Shown here: piece by piece, positions 1 through 11,985 of the stretch
How positions within the stretch are numbered: position 1 is the stretch's first letter
Layout: each line of letters opens with the position of its first letter
Origin: Cynocephalus volans
Lineage: Eukaryota > Chordata > Mammalia > Dermoptera > Cynocephalidae
Length of the DNA stretch: 64,000 nt
Direction of reading: 5' to 3'
NCBI RefSeq assembly: GCF_027409185.1
Contig: NC_084466.1
Span: 69,794,501-69,858,500 of the forward strand
Position numbers and translations under genes: made by a program
Notes under the pieces: model-generated
Seen by the model: only the letters and a program-made list of their open reading frames with translations
Database searches by the model: none
What the model was told of the DNA's origin: nothing

Positions 1-420
1 GTCGTGACAACACCATGCCAGTTTAAAAGCCATTATATAGGATAATTTACATGTTATCTTGATTATCCTGAGTGTTAGCTTTTTTTCTGTCAACCTCAAT
101 CTTGAAAATTATTTTCTGTGAAAAAGGAGTCTGATTTTATGTAAATTAAATTTTTGTATATTGTTTCACATCTTGTAATGACATTTGTAATAATGATTAT
201 TTTGACTTCCAGAGCATATTATTGCCATGCCATTTCCATCTTCTGGAAAGGAGTCTTTCTATAGTAATCCAATTAAGGTATGGGTATTTATCTAAGAGAT
301 ATTCATTTCTCAGTGAGTGTAGACTGTGGAGTTCATAAGTTTAATATTGACCCAGAGATGGCAGTATTCTTCTAAAAACTTACTATTTCAGGTAAAAAAA
401 TCATAATGGATTGATATCAA
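1..420. other. AT-rich sequence, nothing recognised
   Basis: No coding frame, RNA gene or recognisable repeat could be supported here. The sequence is AT-rich and unique-looking at this scale. Confidence 0.4.
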
Positions 421-935
421 TTAGCTTTTGCTATGTTACAAACCACCCCAGAACTTACTAGCTTATCGGTAACCATTTATTTAGCTCATGGTACTGTGGT
501 TTGTGAATTTGGGTTGGACTTAACTGGGTAGTTCTTATGATCAAAGGTAAGACTGGCTATCTCAACTGAGCTCATTCATGCATCTGTGGGCAGCTACTGG
601 GTCATCTGAGAGCTAGCTAGTCTAAAATGGCTTGGCTGCATGGCTCCATATGGACTCTCATTCTCCAGCAGCCTAGTCTATGCTTGTTCACTGGTGGAGT
701 GGTGAGGTTCCCAGGAGCAGCAAGCAAAAGAATGCAAAGCTCCTTAAGGCCCAGGCTCAAAACTGGTATAATATGGTTTCTACCTCATTGTGTTGGACAA
801 AGTAAATTACAAATCCAGTCTGGTCAAGGAGTAGATAACAGATTCCATCTCTTGAAGAAAGAAATTGCAAAGAATTGTGGCCATTTATTTGTAGATTATC
901 ATAGGGGAGAAGGATGGGAATGAAATAAGTAAAAT
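421..935. repeat. old dispersed mammalian repeat, family not assigned
   Basis: The stretch starting TTAGCTTTTGCTATGTTACA and AAACCACCCCAGAACTTACT, with ...CATATGGACTCTCATTCTCC and ...CAAAGAATTGTGGCCATTTA, has the blocks of a widespread ancient mammalian interspersed repeat. I recognise the pattern but cannot name the family with certainty. An open frame at 627-923 is inside it and is not a gene. Confidence 0.4.
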
Positions 936-1059
936 GTGTCTTCTTAGGTTGGGATCCTAAAGCATACTGCTTTAGGCTCTGTGGATGACTAAATTAATTT
1001 CAAACGTGTAATGCCATTTACTGTGAAATTCCAGCTGAAAGTCATTGTTTACAGGCACA

Positions 1060-1440
1060 CCAGGTTGGCAGCTGCTACCAGCCCAGTGATGACCATTGAG
1101 CCACACCACAGGAAGAGCCCCAGAATCTGGAGCTGGGGTTGTAGGGGGCCTTGGGCCTTGGCCACTCCCCTCTGACACCTGCAGCCAGCCCAGTGACGAC
1201 CACTGAGCTGCTGCAGGTAGCACCCTAGGCTCCCATGCCAGGGTGGTTGGGGGCTGAGGGCTTCATCTGCATCCAGCCCAGCAACAACAGAGATATTGCT
1301 GGATGCTCCCTGGTCCATCCCCAGCAGGAATGAGCAGGGGGTGCCATGGGCCTCAACCATGCCCCACTTTCCTTCTCCTCCCACTCTATTTCCTTCCCCC
1401 TTGCCTTCTACCCCTCCCCAACTGTTCCACAACAGCATCT
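1060..1440. repeat. GC-rich block with three imperfect CCAGCCCAG-type units
   Basis: In an AT-rich setting this 380-bp stretch is GC-rich and contains related units at about 1078 (CCAGCCCAGTGATGACCATT), 1187 (CCAGCCCAGTGACGACCACT) and 1275 (CCAGCCCAGCAACAACAGAG). It may be part of an LTR or an L1 5'UTR, but I cannot assign it. The minus-strand open frames here follow base composition only. Confidence 0.35.
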
Positions 1441-1692
1441 TAGAACATAAAAAAAAATAATAATATTAATAAATTAATTTTTTAAAAAATGTTATCTCTA
1501 ACTCAATAGGAGTGAGCTGTGATAACAGGGTCCTAGATGGGGGATGGAAAAAAACCTTTAGAAAACAGACTAGATCCCAGCTTATCACTGTCTCTCTTGA
1601 TTTTTTTCTGCTACTGGATATTAAATAGAAACTTTCAGGGGACAAGCATTTTGGTAGGCTACATTTGCCTCTGCTGTGTGGTTTCTAACAAA

Positions 1693-4250
1693 AGGCATAC
1701 TTGGAGAAATTGTGGATTTGTTTCCAGACCACTGCAATAAAACGAGTCAAATTTTGTGGTTACCCAGTGCATATAAAGGTTATGTTTACACTATACTGTA
1801 GTATATTAAGTGCACAATAGCATTATGTCAAGAAAAAACTATGTGCATACCTTAATTAAAAATACTTTGTTGCTAAAAAAATGCTAATGATCATCTGAGC
1901 CTTCAGTGAGTAGTAATCTTTTTTGCTGGTGAACAATCTTGCCTTGATGTTGATGGCTGCTAACTGATCAGGGTGGTGGTTGCTGAAGGTTGGGGTGGCT
2001 GTGGCAATTTCTTAAAATAAGACAGCAATGAAGTTTGCCACATCAATTGACTCTTCCTCTCATGAAAGATTTCTCTGTAACATGAGATTCTGTTTGATAG
2101 CATTTTACCCACAGTAGAACTTCTTTCAAATTTGGAATCAATCCTCTCAAACCCTGATGCTGCTTTATCAGCTAAGTTCATGTAAATTCTAAATCTTTTG
2201 TTGCCATTTCAATAACGTTCACAGCATCTTCACCAGGAGTAGATTCCATCTCAAGACACAACTTTCTTTTTTAAAGGAATTTATTTCTTTTTAAATTAAA
2301 AGTTATTGAGTACACATATTTATGGGGTTCAGAGTTATATTTCAGTATATGCATACAATGTGTGATAGTCAAGTCAGGGCAGTTGGCATATTCATAATTG
2401 CAAAAATTTATCATTTCTTTGTGATGCGAATATTTGAGTCCCTCTCTTCTAGCCATTTGAGAACATACAATAAATTATTGTTAATTATAGATGCCTAGCA
2501 CTACTGTATACCACTAAAACTTATTTTTCTTATCTAGCCGTAATTTTGTATCCACTGACCAGCCTCTCCCTATCCCTTTCCCCCGCCCCTTTCCCAGCCT
2601 CTAGTGACCACAATTCTACTCTGTACCTCTAAAAATTCAACTTTTTTTTTTTTTAGCTCTCACATATGAGGGAGAGCATGCAGTATTTATCTTTTTGTGC
2701 CTGACTTATTTAACTTAACATAATGTCTTCCAGGATCATCCCTGTTGCTTCAAGTGACAGGATTTAATTCTTTTTTATGGCTGAGTATTATTCCAATGTG
2801 TGTGTGCGTGTATGTACACCACATTTTCTTCATCCATTCATCTGTTGATGGACACCTAGGTTGATTCCATATCTTGGCTATTGTAAATAGTGCTGCAGTA
2901 AACATGAGGGTGCAGGTGTCTCTTCAGTATGCTAATTTCCTTTCCTTTGGTAAATACCTGGCAGTGGGATTGCTGGATCATGTGATAGTTCTATTTTTTC
3001 AAGAAGCCTCCATACTGTTTTCCATAATGGCTATACTAATTTACATTCCTACCAACAATCTATAAGAGTTCCTTTTTCTCCACATCTTTGCCAGCATTTG
3101 TTATTTTTTGTCTTTTTGATAATAGCTATTCTAAATGGGGTGAGATGATATCTCATTGTGGTTTTGATTTGCATTTGCCTGATAACTAGTGATGTTGAAC
3201 ATTTTTTCATATATCTCTTGGCCATTTGTATGTCTTCTATTGAGAAATGCCTATTCAGATCAAGACACCACTTTCTTTGCTTATCCGTAGATGCAACTCC
3301 TCATCCATTCGAGTTTTATCATGAGATTGAAACAATTCAGTCACATCTTCAGGCTCCACTTCTGAATCTAACTTCTTGCTACTTCTACCACATCTGCAGT
3401 TACTTTCTCTGCTTGAAGTCATGAACCCCTGAAGGTCATCCACGAGGTTTGGAATCAACTTATTCAGAACTGCTGTTAATATTGATATTCTGGCCTCCTC
3501 CCATGAATCACAAATGTTTTTAATGGCATTTGTAATGGTGAATCCTTTCCAGAAGGCTTTTAACTGCCCAGATCCATCAGAGAAATCACAATCTATGGCA
3601 GCTATAGTCTTAAAAGTGTAGTTTTAAAATAAGACTTGAAGGACAAAATTACTCCTTGATCCATGGGCTGCAGGATGGGTGTTGTGTTAGCAGTCATGAA
3701 AACATTAATTTCCTTGTACATCTCCATTAGAGCTCTTGGGTGACAACGAGCAGTAATAATTTGAAAGGAATATTATTTTCTGAGCAATAGGTCTCAACTA
3801 TGGGCTTAAAATATTTAGTAAATTATGCTATTAACAGATGTGCTACCATCCAGGCTTTGTTGTTCCACTTCTAGAGCTAGGCAGAGTAGATTTACCATAA
3901 TTCTTAAGGGCCCTAGGATTTTTGGAATGGTAAATGAGCACTGGCATCAACTTAAAGTCATCAGCTGCATTAGCCCCTAACAAGAGAGTCAACCTGTCCT
4001 TTGAAGCTTTGAAGCCAGGAACTGACTTCTCCTTTCTAGCTATGAAAGTCCTAGATGGCATCTTCTTCCAATACAAGACTGTTTCATCTATACCAAAAAT
4101 CTGTTGTTTGCTGTATCCACCTTCATCAATGATCTTAGCTAGATCTTCTGGATGACTTGCTGCAGCTTCTGCATCAGCACTTGCTGTTTCACCTTTTACT
4201 TTTATGGTATGGAGATGGCTTCTTTTCTTAAACTTTATAAGTAAGGAAAG
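1693..4250 (-). mobile_element. Tigger1 DNA transposon, degraded, split by an L1
   Basis: Pogo/Tigger-family element. The left end reads GGCATACTTGGAGAAATTGT, followed by the Tigger1 terminal region (...GCATATAAAGGTTATGTTTA, ...ACTATACTGTAGTATATTAA). Decayed transposase remains are readable on the minus strand, for example [20 protein letters not shown] and [14 protein letters not shown] at 3843-4076 and a C-terminal part at 1960-2181. Stops and gaps abolish function. Positions 2270-3260 are an inserted L1. Confidence 0.85.
2270..3260 (-). mobile_element. 5'-truncated L1 inserted into Tigger1
   Basis: Antisense L1 3' portion: minus-strand ORF2 C-terminal coding similarity followed by the 3'UTR, with the A-rich end at the left. 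Flanked by an 18-bp target-site duplication with one mismatch, CAAGACACAACTTTCTTT at 2252-2269 and CAAGACACCACTTTCTTT at 3261-3278, and Tigger1 sequence continues on both sides. This fixes its age as younger than the Tigger1 copy. Confidence 0.85.
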
Positions 4251-4422
4251 GAAGAAAGTAGGAAATTAAAAAAAGAACTAAGGAAGGTTGGGCATATTTT
4301 CCCTTGTTTATTGACTATTTGGGTTACTTCATTTTTGGCTTGCCAGCCTATAACCATCAAACTACAAATGGTGTTTAACCTTATAATGTCAGAGCACTTT
4401 TATTTTCTTTAAGGTTGTTCTT

Positions 4423-5925
4423 TTTAAATTTTTTAATTGATAAATAAAAATTCTATGTATTTATGGTATACAACATGATGCTTTGATATATGCATACATC
4501 GTGGAATGGCCGAATCAAGCCATTTAACATATGCATTATTACTTCACATACTTATTATTTCTTTTGTAGTGAGAACATTTAAATCTATTCTCTTAGCAAT
4601 ATTCAAGTATACAATACATTATTATTAACCATAGTCACCATGTTGTACAATAAATCTGAATTTATTCCTCCTGTCTAAATGAAATTTTGTCTCCTTTGAT
4701 CAACATCTCCCCAATCCTCCCTCTCCCTCCAGACCCTGGTTACCACTATTCTACTCTCTGCTTCCATGAATTTGACTTTTTTTGAGATTCCATGTATAAG
4801 TGGGAACATACAGTATTTGTCTTTCAGTGCCTGGCTTATTTCATTAGCATAATTTTCTCCACGTTCACCTATGTGTCTCAAATGACAGAATTTCCTTCAT
4901 TAAGACTGAAAAGTATTCCATTGTGTATATATACCACGTTTTCTTTATCTATTTATCCATTGATGGACATGATTTCATCTCTTGGCTATTGTGAACAGTG
5001 TTGCAATAAACATGGGAATACAGGTGTCTCTTTGAGATATTGATTTCATTTCCTTTGGGTATATACCCAGTGGTGGGATTGTTGGGTCCTAGGCTAGTTC
5101 AATTTTTACTTTTCTGAGGAACTTCAGAAAGTTTTCCATAATGGCTATACTAATTTACATTTCCAGCAACAGTGTACAAGTGTCCCCTTTTCTCCACATC
5201 CTCACCATTGCCAACACTTCTTATCTTTTCTTTTTCGAAATGGCCATCCTAACAGGTGTGAGGTGATATCTCATTGTGGTTTTAATTTGCTTTTACCTGA
5301 TTAATTATTTTGAGCATTTTTTCATATACCTATTAGCCATTTATATGTCTTTTGAGAAATGTCTTTTCAGGTCCTTTGCCCATTTTTTAAGGGGATAATT
5401 TGTTTTTTTGCCATTCTGTTGTTTGAGTTCCTTATATATTTTTGGGTTACTAACTCCTTATTGAATCATGGTTCCAAATATTTTCTCCCATTCTGTAGGT
5501 TGTCTCTTTACTCTGTTCATGGTTTCCTTTGCTGTGCAGAAGCTTTTTAGTTTGTTATAATCCCGTTTGTCTATTTTTGCCTTTGTTGCCTATGCTTTTT
5601 GGGTCATATCCAAAAAATATTTGCTCAGCTCAATGTCAAGAAGCTTTCCTCAGATCATTTTGCTAGTTGTTTTCCAGTTTCAAGTCTTACTTTAATCTTT
5701 AATCCATTTTGAATAGATTTTTGTATACGGGGTGAGATAAGGGTCCAATTTTATTCTACTTCATGTGGATATTCAGTTTTCCCAATATTATTTATTGAGG
5801 AGACTGTTCTTTCCGCATTCTGCATTCTTGGCACCTTTGTCAAAGATGAGGTGACTGTAAACACATGGATTTATTTTGGGGCTCTCTATTCTGTTCCATT
5901 GGCCTGTATGTCTGTTTTTGTTCCA
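4423..5925 (-). mobile_element. 5'-truncated L1, antisense
   Basis: Contains the L1 3'UTR and ORF2 C-terminal region read on the minus strand, for example the antisense of the cysteine-rich region and of the coding stretch around 5380-5560. A 15-bp target-site duplication with one mismatch flanks it: TTTAAGGTTGTTCTT at 4408-4422 and TTTAAGGCTGTTCTT at 5926-5940. About 1.5 kb; all frames are disrupted. Confidence 0.85.
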
Positions 5926-5940
5926 TTTAAGGCTGTTCTT

Positions 5941-6150
5941 AAACTTTGTGAGAATTTTTTAAGGCTATAGAAGTCAATGGAGATGCTATTTTGAAAATTA
6001 TACTGGGATTTTTATATTGTAAAAATACAGAGTTGATTTTAGTGGAGGTAAAATGAAAGGGAACAGAAAGCCATTTGTAAATCCAAGCAATTTAAGTTCA
6101 AATTAGATTTCCTCTCATTAAGCTTTAGGCTTTGAATAATCACCTAAATA
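5941..6150. other. no recognisable feature
   Basis: AT-rich sequence between an L1 and a small palindromic transposon. Nothing supported. Confidence 0.3.
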
Positions 6151-6231
6151 GGAGGTGCTTCAAAAAGTTTGTGGAAAAATAGAATTAAAAGATAATACAA
6201 ATCTTTCTGTGAACTTTTTGAAGTACTGTTG
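6151..6231. mobile_element. palindromic mariner-like MITE, copy 1
   Basis: An 81-bp element that is nearly self-complementary: GTGCTTCAAAAAGTTTGTGG at the left pairs with the reverse complement of GAACTTTTTGAAGTACTG at the right. It is flanked by TA on each side, the target duplication of Tc1/mariner elements. A second copy of the same family is at 57042-57123. Confidence 0.65.
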
Positions 6232-6880
6232 TATTTCAGAAATTTTGACAAATGAAGAGTTACAGTATTGGTGGGCAAACAGATTTTTATATTGAATTCC
6301 AGGAAAACATAACATTGTAAAACTGCCTTATATAATTCAGTAGAATCCAGTTTTAGTGTTACTGAGAACTAGTTTCAAGCCCATTAGTTAGTAGGAAGGT
6401 TCTGTATGTAGCTCTACAGGTTGAAATATTCTGTATATGCTAGCAATTTACAATACCATGGCTAAATGAAGAGTATAGAGGTTGAACCACATGAAATTGC
6501 CAAGTTTTTGTGTGTTTTATTTTTGGCCATCTTTTGCTTTAAAATGGCCATTTCACATGGCTCAGCCTAAAAAATTATTATCTAAGCAGTTGGATTCAGT
6601 TTTCTTTTAATTAATGCTAATTCTCTGCTTGAAGAAAAACATTCATTTCAAATTTAATTTTTTTCTGATGGGGTTTACATTATTCTATGTTCATACTGAT
6701 TTTTCTTTAGGGTTATTTGGAGGGCTGATATTCAGCAGCCTCTTTTTTCAAGTGTTCATTCATATTGGTCTTGCTCTCTTCTCATTGGTTGCTACCTGCA
6801 CATTACCAGTAGTGTCATGATAGTCAAAATGTTTTATTATTGATTTATAGGAGATTATTTAAAGAAGCTGTATACTGACT
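6232..6880. other. no recognisable feature
   Basis: AT-rich, no gene or nameable repeat. The 68-residue frame at 6614-6820 has no recognisable domain. Confidence 0.3.
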
Positions 6881-6988
6881 TTTGTTAGTATATATTGCAA
6901 ATATCTTCTCCCACTTTGTTGTCTTTTAAATTTGATTATGATTTATTTTATTGTATTGAAGTTTATAATTTTGAATGTAATTTATCGA

Positions 6989-7023
<35 letters not shown>

Positions 7024-7548
7024 GTTTGTGCTTTTTTGTCATGCTTATGAAATTCACCCCTACACTGAAGTAGTCAAGATATTCTACGTTTCTTTTAAAA
7101 TATTAAAGTTTCATTTTTTTCATTTAGGTCTTTAATCTAATTGGAATTTAGGGAGAGGGATTTTTTTTTTCCATATGGATAGCCAATTGTCCTAACACCT
7201 CCTATTTCATGCTATTTTATTCTCCATTGATTTGTAATCCCTCTCACTCATATACCAAGTTTCCATAAATATTTGGGAATGTTTCTGAGTTCTCTATACC
7301 ATACTGTTGTGATTTTTATAGCTTTATAATATATCTTGATAAAGGCAGAATTGTCTTGCTGTTCTTGGAGCCTTATTCTTACATTCTATTTGAGAATCAT
7401 TTTAAGTTCCACAATAAAATATGTTTAGGAGTTTTATTGGAACTGCATTGAATTTATAGATTAATGTGAAAGAACTCACAACTTTTCAACATTGAGTTGT
7501 ACATTGGATATCTATTTATTTGAATCATCTTGTCTGTTCTTTAATACT
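6880..7548 (-). mobile_element. old L1 fragment, antisense, with (GT)n at 6991-7020
   Basis: The antisense L1 ORF2 C-terminal pattern is recognisable (ATTGCAAATATCTTCTCCCA, later ATATGGATAGCCAATTGTCC), strongly diverged. A dinucleotide (GT)15 tract sits at 6991-7020. The fragment ends where a MaLR LTR starts. Confidence 0.6.
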
Positions 7549-8132
7549 TGTATTAGTGCATTTCTGTTGCCTATTTCAGAATGCCTGAAACTGGGTAATT
7601 TATAAAGAAATAAAATTATTTTATTACAGTTTTGGAGGCTGGGAAGTCCAAAGTCCAGGGAGCATAGCTGGTGAGGGCTTTTTCCTGGTGGTGACTCAAT
7701 AGTGATGCAGGTAATCACATGGTGAAATGGCTAAGAGAGAAATTTTATTTATTTATTTATTTATTTTTTGTCTTTTTGTGACTGGCCGCACCGTGCTCAG
7801 CCAGTGAGCGCACTGGCCATCCTTATGTAGGATCCGAACCCGCGGCGGGAGCACTGCTGCGCTCCCAGCGCGGCACTTTCCCAAGTGCGCCACGGGGTCG
7901 GCCCGCTAAGAGAGAAAAATTAAGCTTGTCCTTGCTCTCCTTTTAAAGCCATCAGAACCACACTTATTACTCCATTGAATGGATCAGTCCATTCACAAAG
8001 GACATAATCTTCACAATCTAACCAGCTTTTCAAGGCTCCACCTTTCAATTACCATAATAGGATTTTCCACTCTCTTAATAGTTGCGGGAATTAAGCTTCA
8101 ATGAGTTTTGGGGGGACATTCAATCCACAGCA
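7549..8132 (-). mobile_element. MaLR solo LTR (MST/MLT1 type), split by a SINE
   Basis: The left end is TGTATTAGTGCATTTCTGTT, followed by ACTGGGTAATTTATAAAGAA; the right end is ...ACATTCAATCCACAGCA, i.e. an LTR in antisense. The flanking 5-mers ATACT (7544-7548) and ATAAT (8133-8137) resemble a MaLR 5-bp duplication. Positions 7743-7904 are a later SINE insertion. Confidence 0.75.
7743..7904 (-). mobile_element. tRNA-Ile-derived SINE, dimer-like, young
   Basis: Read on the minus strand it starts GGGCCGACCCCGTGGCGCAC, with a B-box-like GGTTCGGATCC and then a second tRNA-like unit (GGATGGCCAGTGCGCTCACT), ending in an A/T-rich TTTATTTATT tail (plus-strand orientation). It is flanked by GCTAAGAGAGAAA at 7730-7742 and 7905-7917, a perfect 13-bp duplication of LTR sequence. 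Many CpGs survive, indicating a recent insertion. The structure fits the tRNA-Ile-type SINEs of colugos, or a similar bat family. Confidence 0.8.
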
Positions 8133-8139
8133 ATAATAT

Positions 8140-9078
8140 TTTCTATTTTCTTCATGGTGGTGTTGCACATCTTTTAAAAAATTCATTCCTGGACATTTGC
8201 TACTGCAAATAGGATCTCTCTTTCTTTCTTTTTTTTTTTCCTATTGCATTTGGGTTGCTTCTAGGTTTTACTATTATAACTAATGCTGCTATGAAATATG
8301 TTTCTTGTTGCACATGTGCACACATTTCTGTTTCATATATACTTTGGACTAAAATTGTTCTGTTTGAGGGTAACCAATCTTGAAGTTTACTTGATAATGT
8401 TAGTTGTTTTCCAAAGCAATTGTACCAGTTTACCCTCCACTGGCATTGTTTGAGAGTTCCAAGTGTTCCACATCTTCACCAGTACTTGGAATTATAAGTA
8501 TTTTTATTTTTAGCCATTGGATGGATGTGTGGTGGCATGTTATTGTGGCTTTCATTTGCTTTTCTATGATAACTTATACAATCGAGAAGGTTTCACAGGT
8601 TTATTAGCCACTTGGATTTTTTCTTTTTGTAAAGTAACTTTTATTTCCATGCTCATTTTTTCTCCTGCATTATCTTTTTCCTATTGATGTGTAGTTCTTT
8701 ATGTATTCTGATTTCAACCCTATTTTTGGTTATAAATACTGCAAGAAACCTTTTCTGCTCTGTCATTTGTCTTTTCTCTCTTGAGTATCTTTTGGTTAAT
8801 GGAAGTTCTTAATTCTATTATAGCCAAATGTAGCATTCTTTCCCTTTATAAGGTTAGCAGTTTTTTTTGTTTTGCTTTGTTTTGTTTGGTGGCTGGCTGG
8901 TATGAGGATACGAACAAACCCTTGACCTTGGTGTTATCAGCACCAGACTCTAATCAAACGAGCTAATGGGCCAGCCCAAGATTAGTGTTTTTGTGTCCTG
9001 ATTAAGAAATCTTTCCCTGAGTTTAAAAAGACATTCTTCTATATTATCTTCTAGAAGGTTCATTCCATTTGGAATTGA

Positions 9079-9154
<76 letters not shown>

Positions 9155-9640
9155 GTGTGGTGTGGTGTGTGAGGAAAGCATCGGGTTTTATCTTTTCCCA
9201 TGTATGGCTATCCAATTGTTCTGACACACTGATTGGAAAGACTTTTATTTCTTTACCACTCTGTGAAACGCGAACCTGTTTCTGAGCTTTCTATTCTATT
9301 CATTGCTATTCTATCTATGTGCCAGTAGCACAACTATTTTACTGTAGCTTTCTAAGAAGTCCTCATTTTCAGTCAAGTGAGAACACCCATCTTGTTCTTT
9401 TTCTTCACAATTGTTTGGGTATCTTAGACCATTTACATTTCCATATATATTTTGGAATCAACTTATCCAATTACACACACACACACACATACACACCCCT
9501 AACAGAAATATGTTTGGAATTGCATTGAATATATACATTGGGGCGAACTGAAATCTTTACAATATTGACTCTTTCAGCCCATGAATAGAGGTATTTTTTT
9601 CATTTAGTTAGGTCCTTTTCAATTTCTCTTTTCAGCGTTT
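8140..9640 (-). mobile_element. old L1 fragment(s), antisense, split by a SINE and carrying microsatellites
   Basis: The antisense L1 ORF2 3' half is recognisable in pieces (TTCTAGGTTTTACTATTATA, CTATCCAATTGTTCTGACAC, and so on), heavily diverged. It includes a SINE at about 8862-8978, a long (GT)n tract at about 9081-9145 and (CA)n at 9474-9488. The Cys-Val and His-Thr open frames here are microsatellite translations. Confidence 0.55.
8862..8978 (-). mobile_element. tRNA-Ile-derived SINE, monomer
   Basis: The minus strand reads GGGCTGGCCCATTAGCTCG, then ...GGTGCTGATAACACCAAGGT and ...GGGTTTGTTCGTATCC, a degraded tRNA-Ile body with A and B boxes, then CCAGCCAGCCACCAAACAA and an A-rich tail. 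The flanks AAGGTTAGCAGTTTT (about 8847) and AAGATTAGTGTTTTT (about 8979) look like a diverged target duplication. Confidence 0.7.
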
Positions 9641-9644
9641 TATC

Positions 9645-11985
9645 ACTTTTTTCTTTCTTTCTTTACTTACTTATTTATTTTAAATTTTATTTTATTTTGT
9701 CAATATACAATGTGGTTGATTATTATGGCCCATTACCAAAACCTCCCTCCCTCCTCTCTCTCCCCTCTTCCTCCCAACAATCTCCTTTCTGTTTGCTTGT
9801 CCTATCAACTTCAAGGAATTGTAATTGTTGTGTCTTCCTCCCTCGCCCAGTCCAGGTTGTTTGTGTATTTATTTATCTATTTTTAGCTCCCACAAATAAG
9901 TGAGAACATGTGATATTTCTCTTTCTGTGCCTGACTTGTTTCACTTAATATAATTCTCTCTAGGTCCATCCATGTTGTTACAAATGGCAGTATTTCATTC
10001 TTTTTTATAGCAGAGTAGTATTCCATTGTGTAGATATACCACATTTTCTGTATCCACTCATCTGATGATGGACATTTGGGCTGGTTCCAACTCTTAGCTA
10101 TTATAAACAGTGCTGCGATGAACACTGGGGAATAGGTATACCTTCAACTTGATGATTTCCATTCCTCTGGGTATATTCCCGGCAGTGAGATAGCTGGGTC
10201 ATATGGTAGATCTATCTGCAATTGTTTGAGGAACCTCCATACCATTTTCCATACAGTCTGCACCATTTTGCAGTCCCACCCATAATTGATGAGAGTTCCT
10301 TTTTCTCCACAACCTCGCCAGCTTTTATCATTCACAGTCTTTTGGATATTAGCCATCCTAACTGGGGTGAGATGGTATCTCAGTGTGGCTTTGATTTGCA
10401 TTTCCCGAATGCTGAGTGATGTTGAGCATTTTTTCATATGTCCATTGGCCATTTGTATATCTTCCTTTGAGAAATGCCTATTTAGCTCTTTTGCCCATTT
10501 TAAAATTGGGTTACTTGTGTTTTGTTGTAAAGTTGTTTCAGTTCTTTGTGTATTCTGGATATTAATCCTTTGTCAGATGTATATTTTGCAAATATTTTTT
10601 CCCACTCTGCTGGTTTTCTTTTAACTCTGTTAATTGTTTCTTTTGCTGTGCAGAAGCTTTTTAGTTTGATATAATCCCATTTGTTTATTTTTCCCTTGGT
10701 TGCCCGTGCTTTTGAGGTCATATTCATGAAGTCTGTGCCTAGTCCTACTTTCCTGAAGTGTTTCTCCTACGTTTTCTTTAAGGAGTTTTATTGTTTCAGG
10801 GTGTATATTTAATTCTTTAATCCATTTTGAGTTGATTTTAGTATATGGTGAGAGGTATGGGTCTAGTTTCATTCTCCTGAATATTGATATCCAGTTATCC
10901 CAGCACCATTTGCTGAAGAGGCAGTCTCTTCCCCAGTGTATGGGCTTGGTGCCTTTGTCAAAGATCAGATGGCTGTAGGTGTGTGGGTTGATTTCTGGAT
11001 TCTCTATTCTATTCCATTGATCAGTGTGTCTGTTTTTACGCCAATACCATTCTGTTTTGGTTATTATAGCTTTGTAGTATAGTTTAAAGTCAGGTAGTGT
11101 TATGGCTCCAGCTTTATTTTTTTTGGCTCAGAATTGCTTTGTCTTTTGTTATTCCATATAAATGTTGGGATAGTTTTTTCCATTTCAGAGAAAAATGTCT
11201 TTGGAATTTTGATGGGGATTGCATTGAATTTGTAGATCACTTTGGGTAGTATGGACATTTTTACAATGTTAATTCTTCCCAACCAAAAGCATGGGATATC
11301 TCTCCATCTCCTTGTGTCCTCTTTAATTTCTCTCAGCAGTGGTTTGTAGTTCTCATTGTAGAGATTTTTCACATCCTTGGTTAACTTTATTCCTAAGTAT
11401 TTTATTTTTTTGGTGGCTATTGTAAATGGGCTAGCTTTCTTGATTTTTTTCTGCATGTTCACTGTTGGGGTATAGAAATGCTACTGATTTTTGTGTTGAT
11501 TTTGTATCCTGCAACTTTGCTGAAATCATTTATTAACACTTAGAGTTCTTTTGCAGAGGCTTTAAGCTGTTTGATATATAGGATCATATCATCTGCAAAC
11601 AGGGACAGTTTGACTTTATCTTTTCCAATCTGGATGCCCTTTATTTCCTTCTCTTCTCTGATTGCTCTGGCTAGTACTTCCAACACTGTATTGAATAGGA
11701 GTGGTAAGAGTGGGCATCCTTGTCTATCTCCTGTTCTTAAAGGAAAAGCTTTTCCCTGCTCAGGATGATATTGGCAATGAGCTTATCAAATATGGCTTTA
11801 ATTAGGTTGAGATACTTTCCGTCTATACCTAACTTGTAGAAAGTCTTTATCATGAATGAATGTTGAATTTTGTCAAATGCTTTTTCAGCCTCTATAGAGA
11901 TGATCACATAGTCTATATATTTATGATCACATATATTTTTGGACAAGTATTCCCTGCTTTGTTTCATGTTTGTAATTTCAGATTT
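9645..11985 (-). mobile_element. 5'-truncated L1 (2.3 kb), same family as the full-length L1 at 45.9 kb
   Basis: The antisense strand encodes long stretches of ORF2p, including RT-side and C-terminal parts (for example [40 protein letters not shown]), interrupted by stops and frameshifts. The 3'UTR with a polypyrimidine tract (the G-rich tract in antisense) and A-rich end is at the left. Peptide identity to the L1 at 51.4-52.4 kb is high, so this family was recently active, but this copy is dead. Confidence 0.9.

Noticed and set aside
3843..4155. Host gene derived from a transposase
   Set aside because: Short, broken Tigger1 transposase remains without a continuous frame or sign of constraint.
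8950..9285. His-Thr and Cys-Val repeat proteins
   Set aside because: Translations of a (GT)n microsatellite in both directions.
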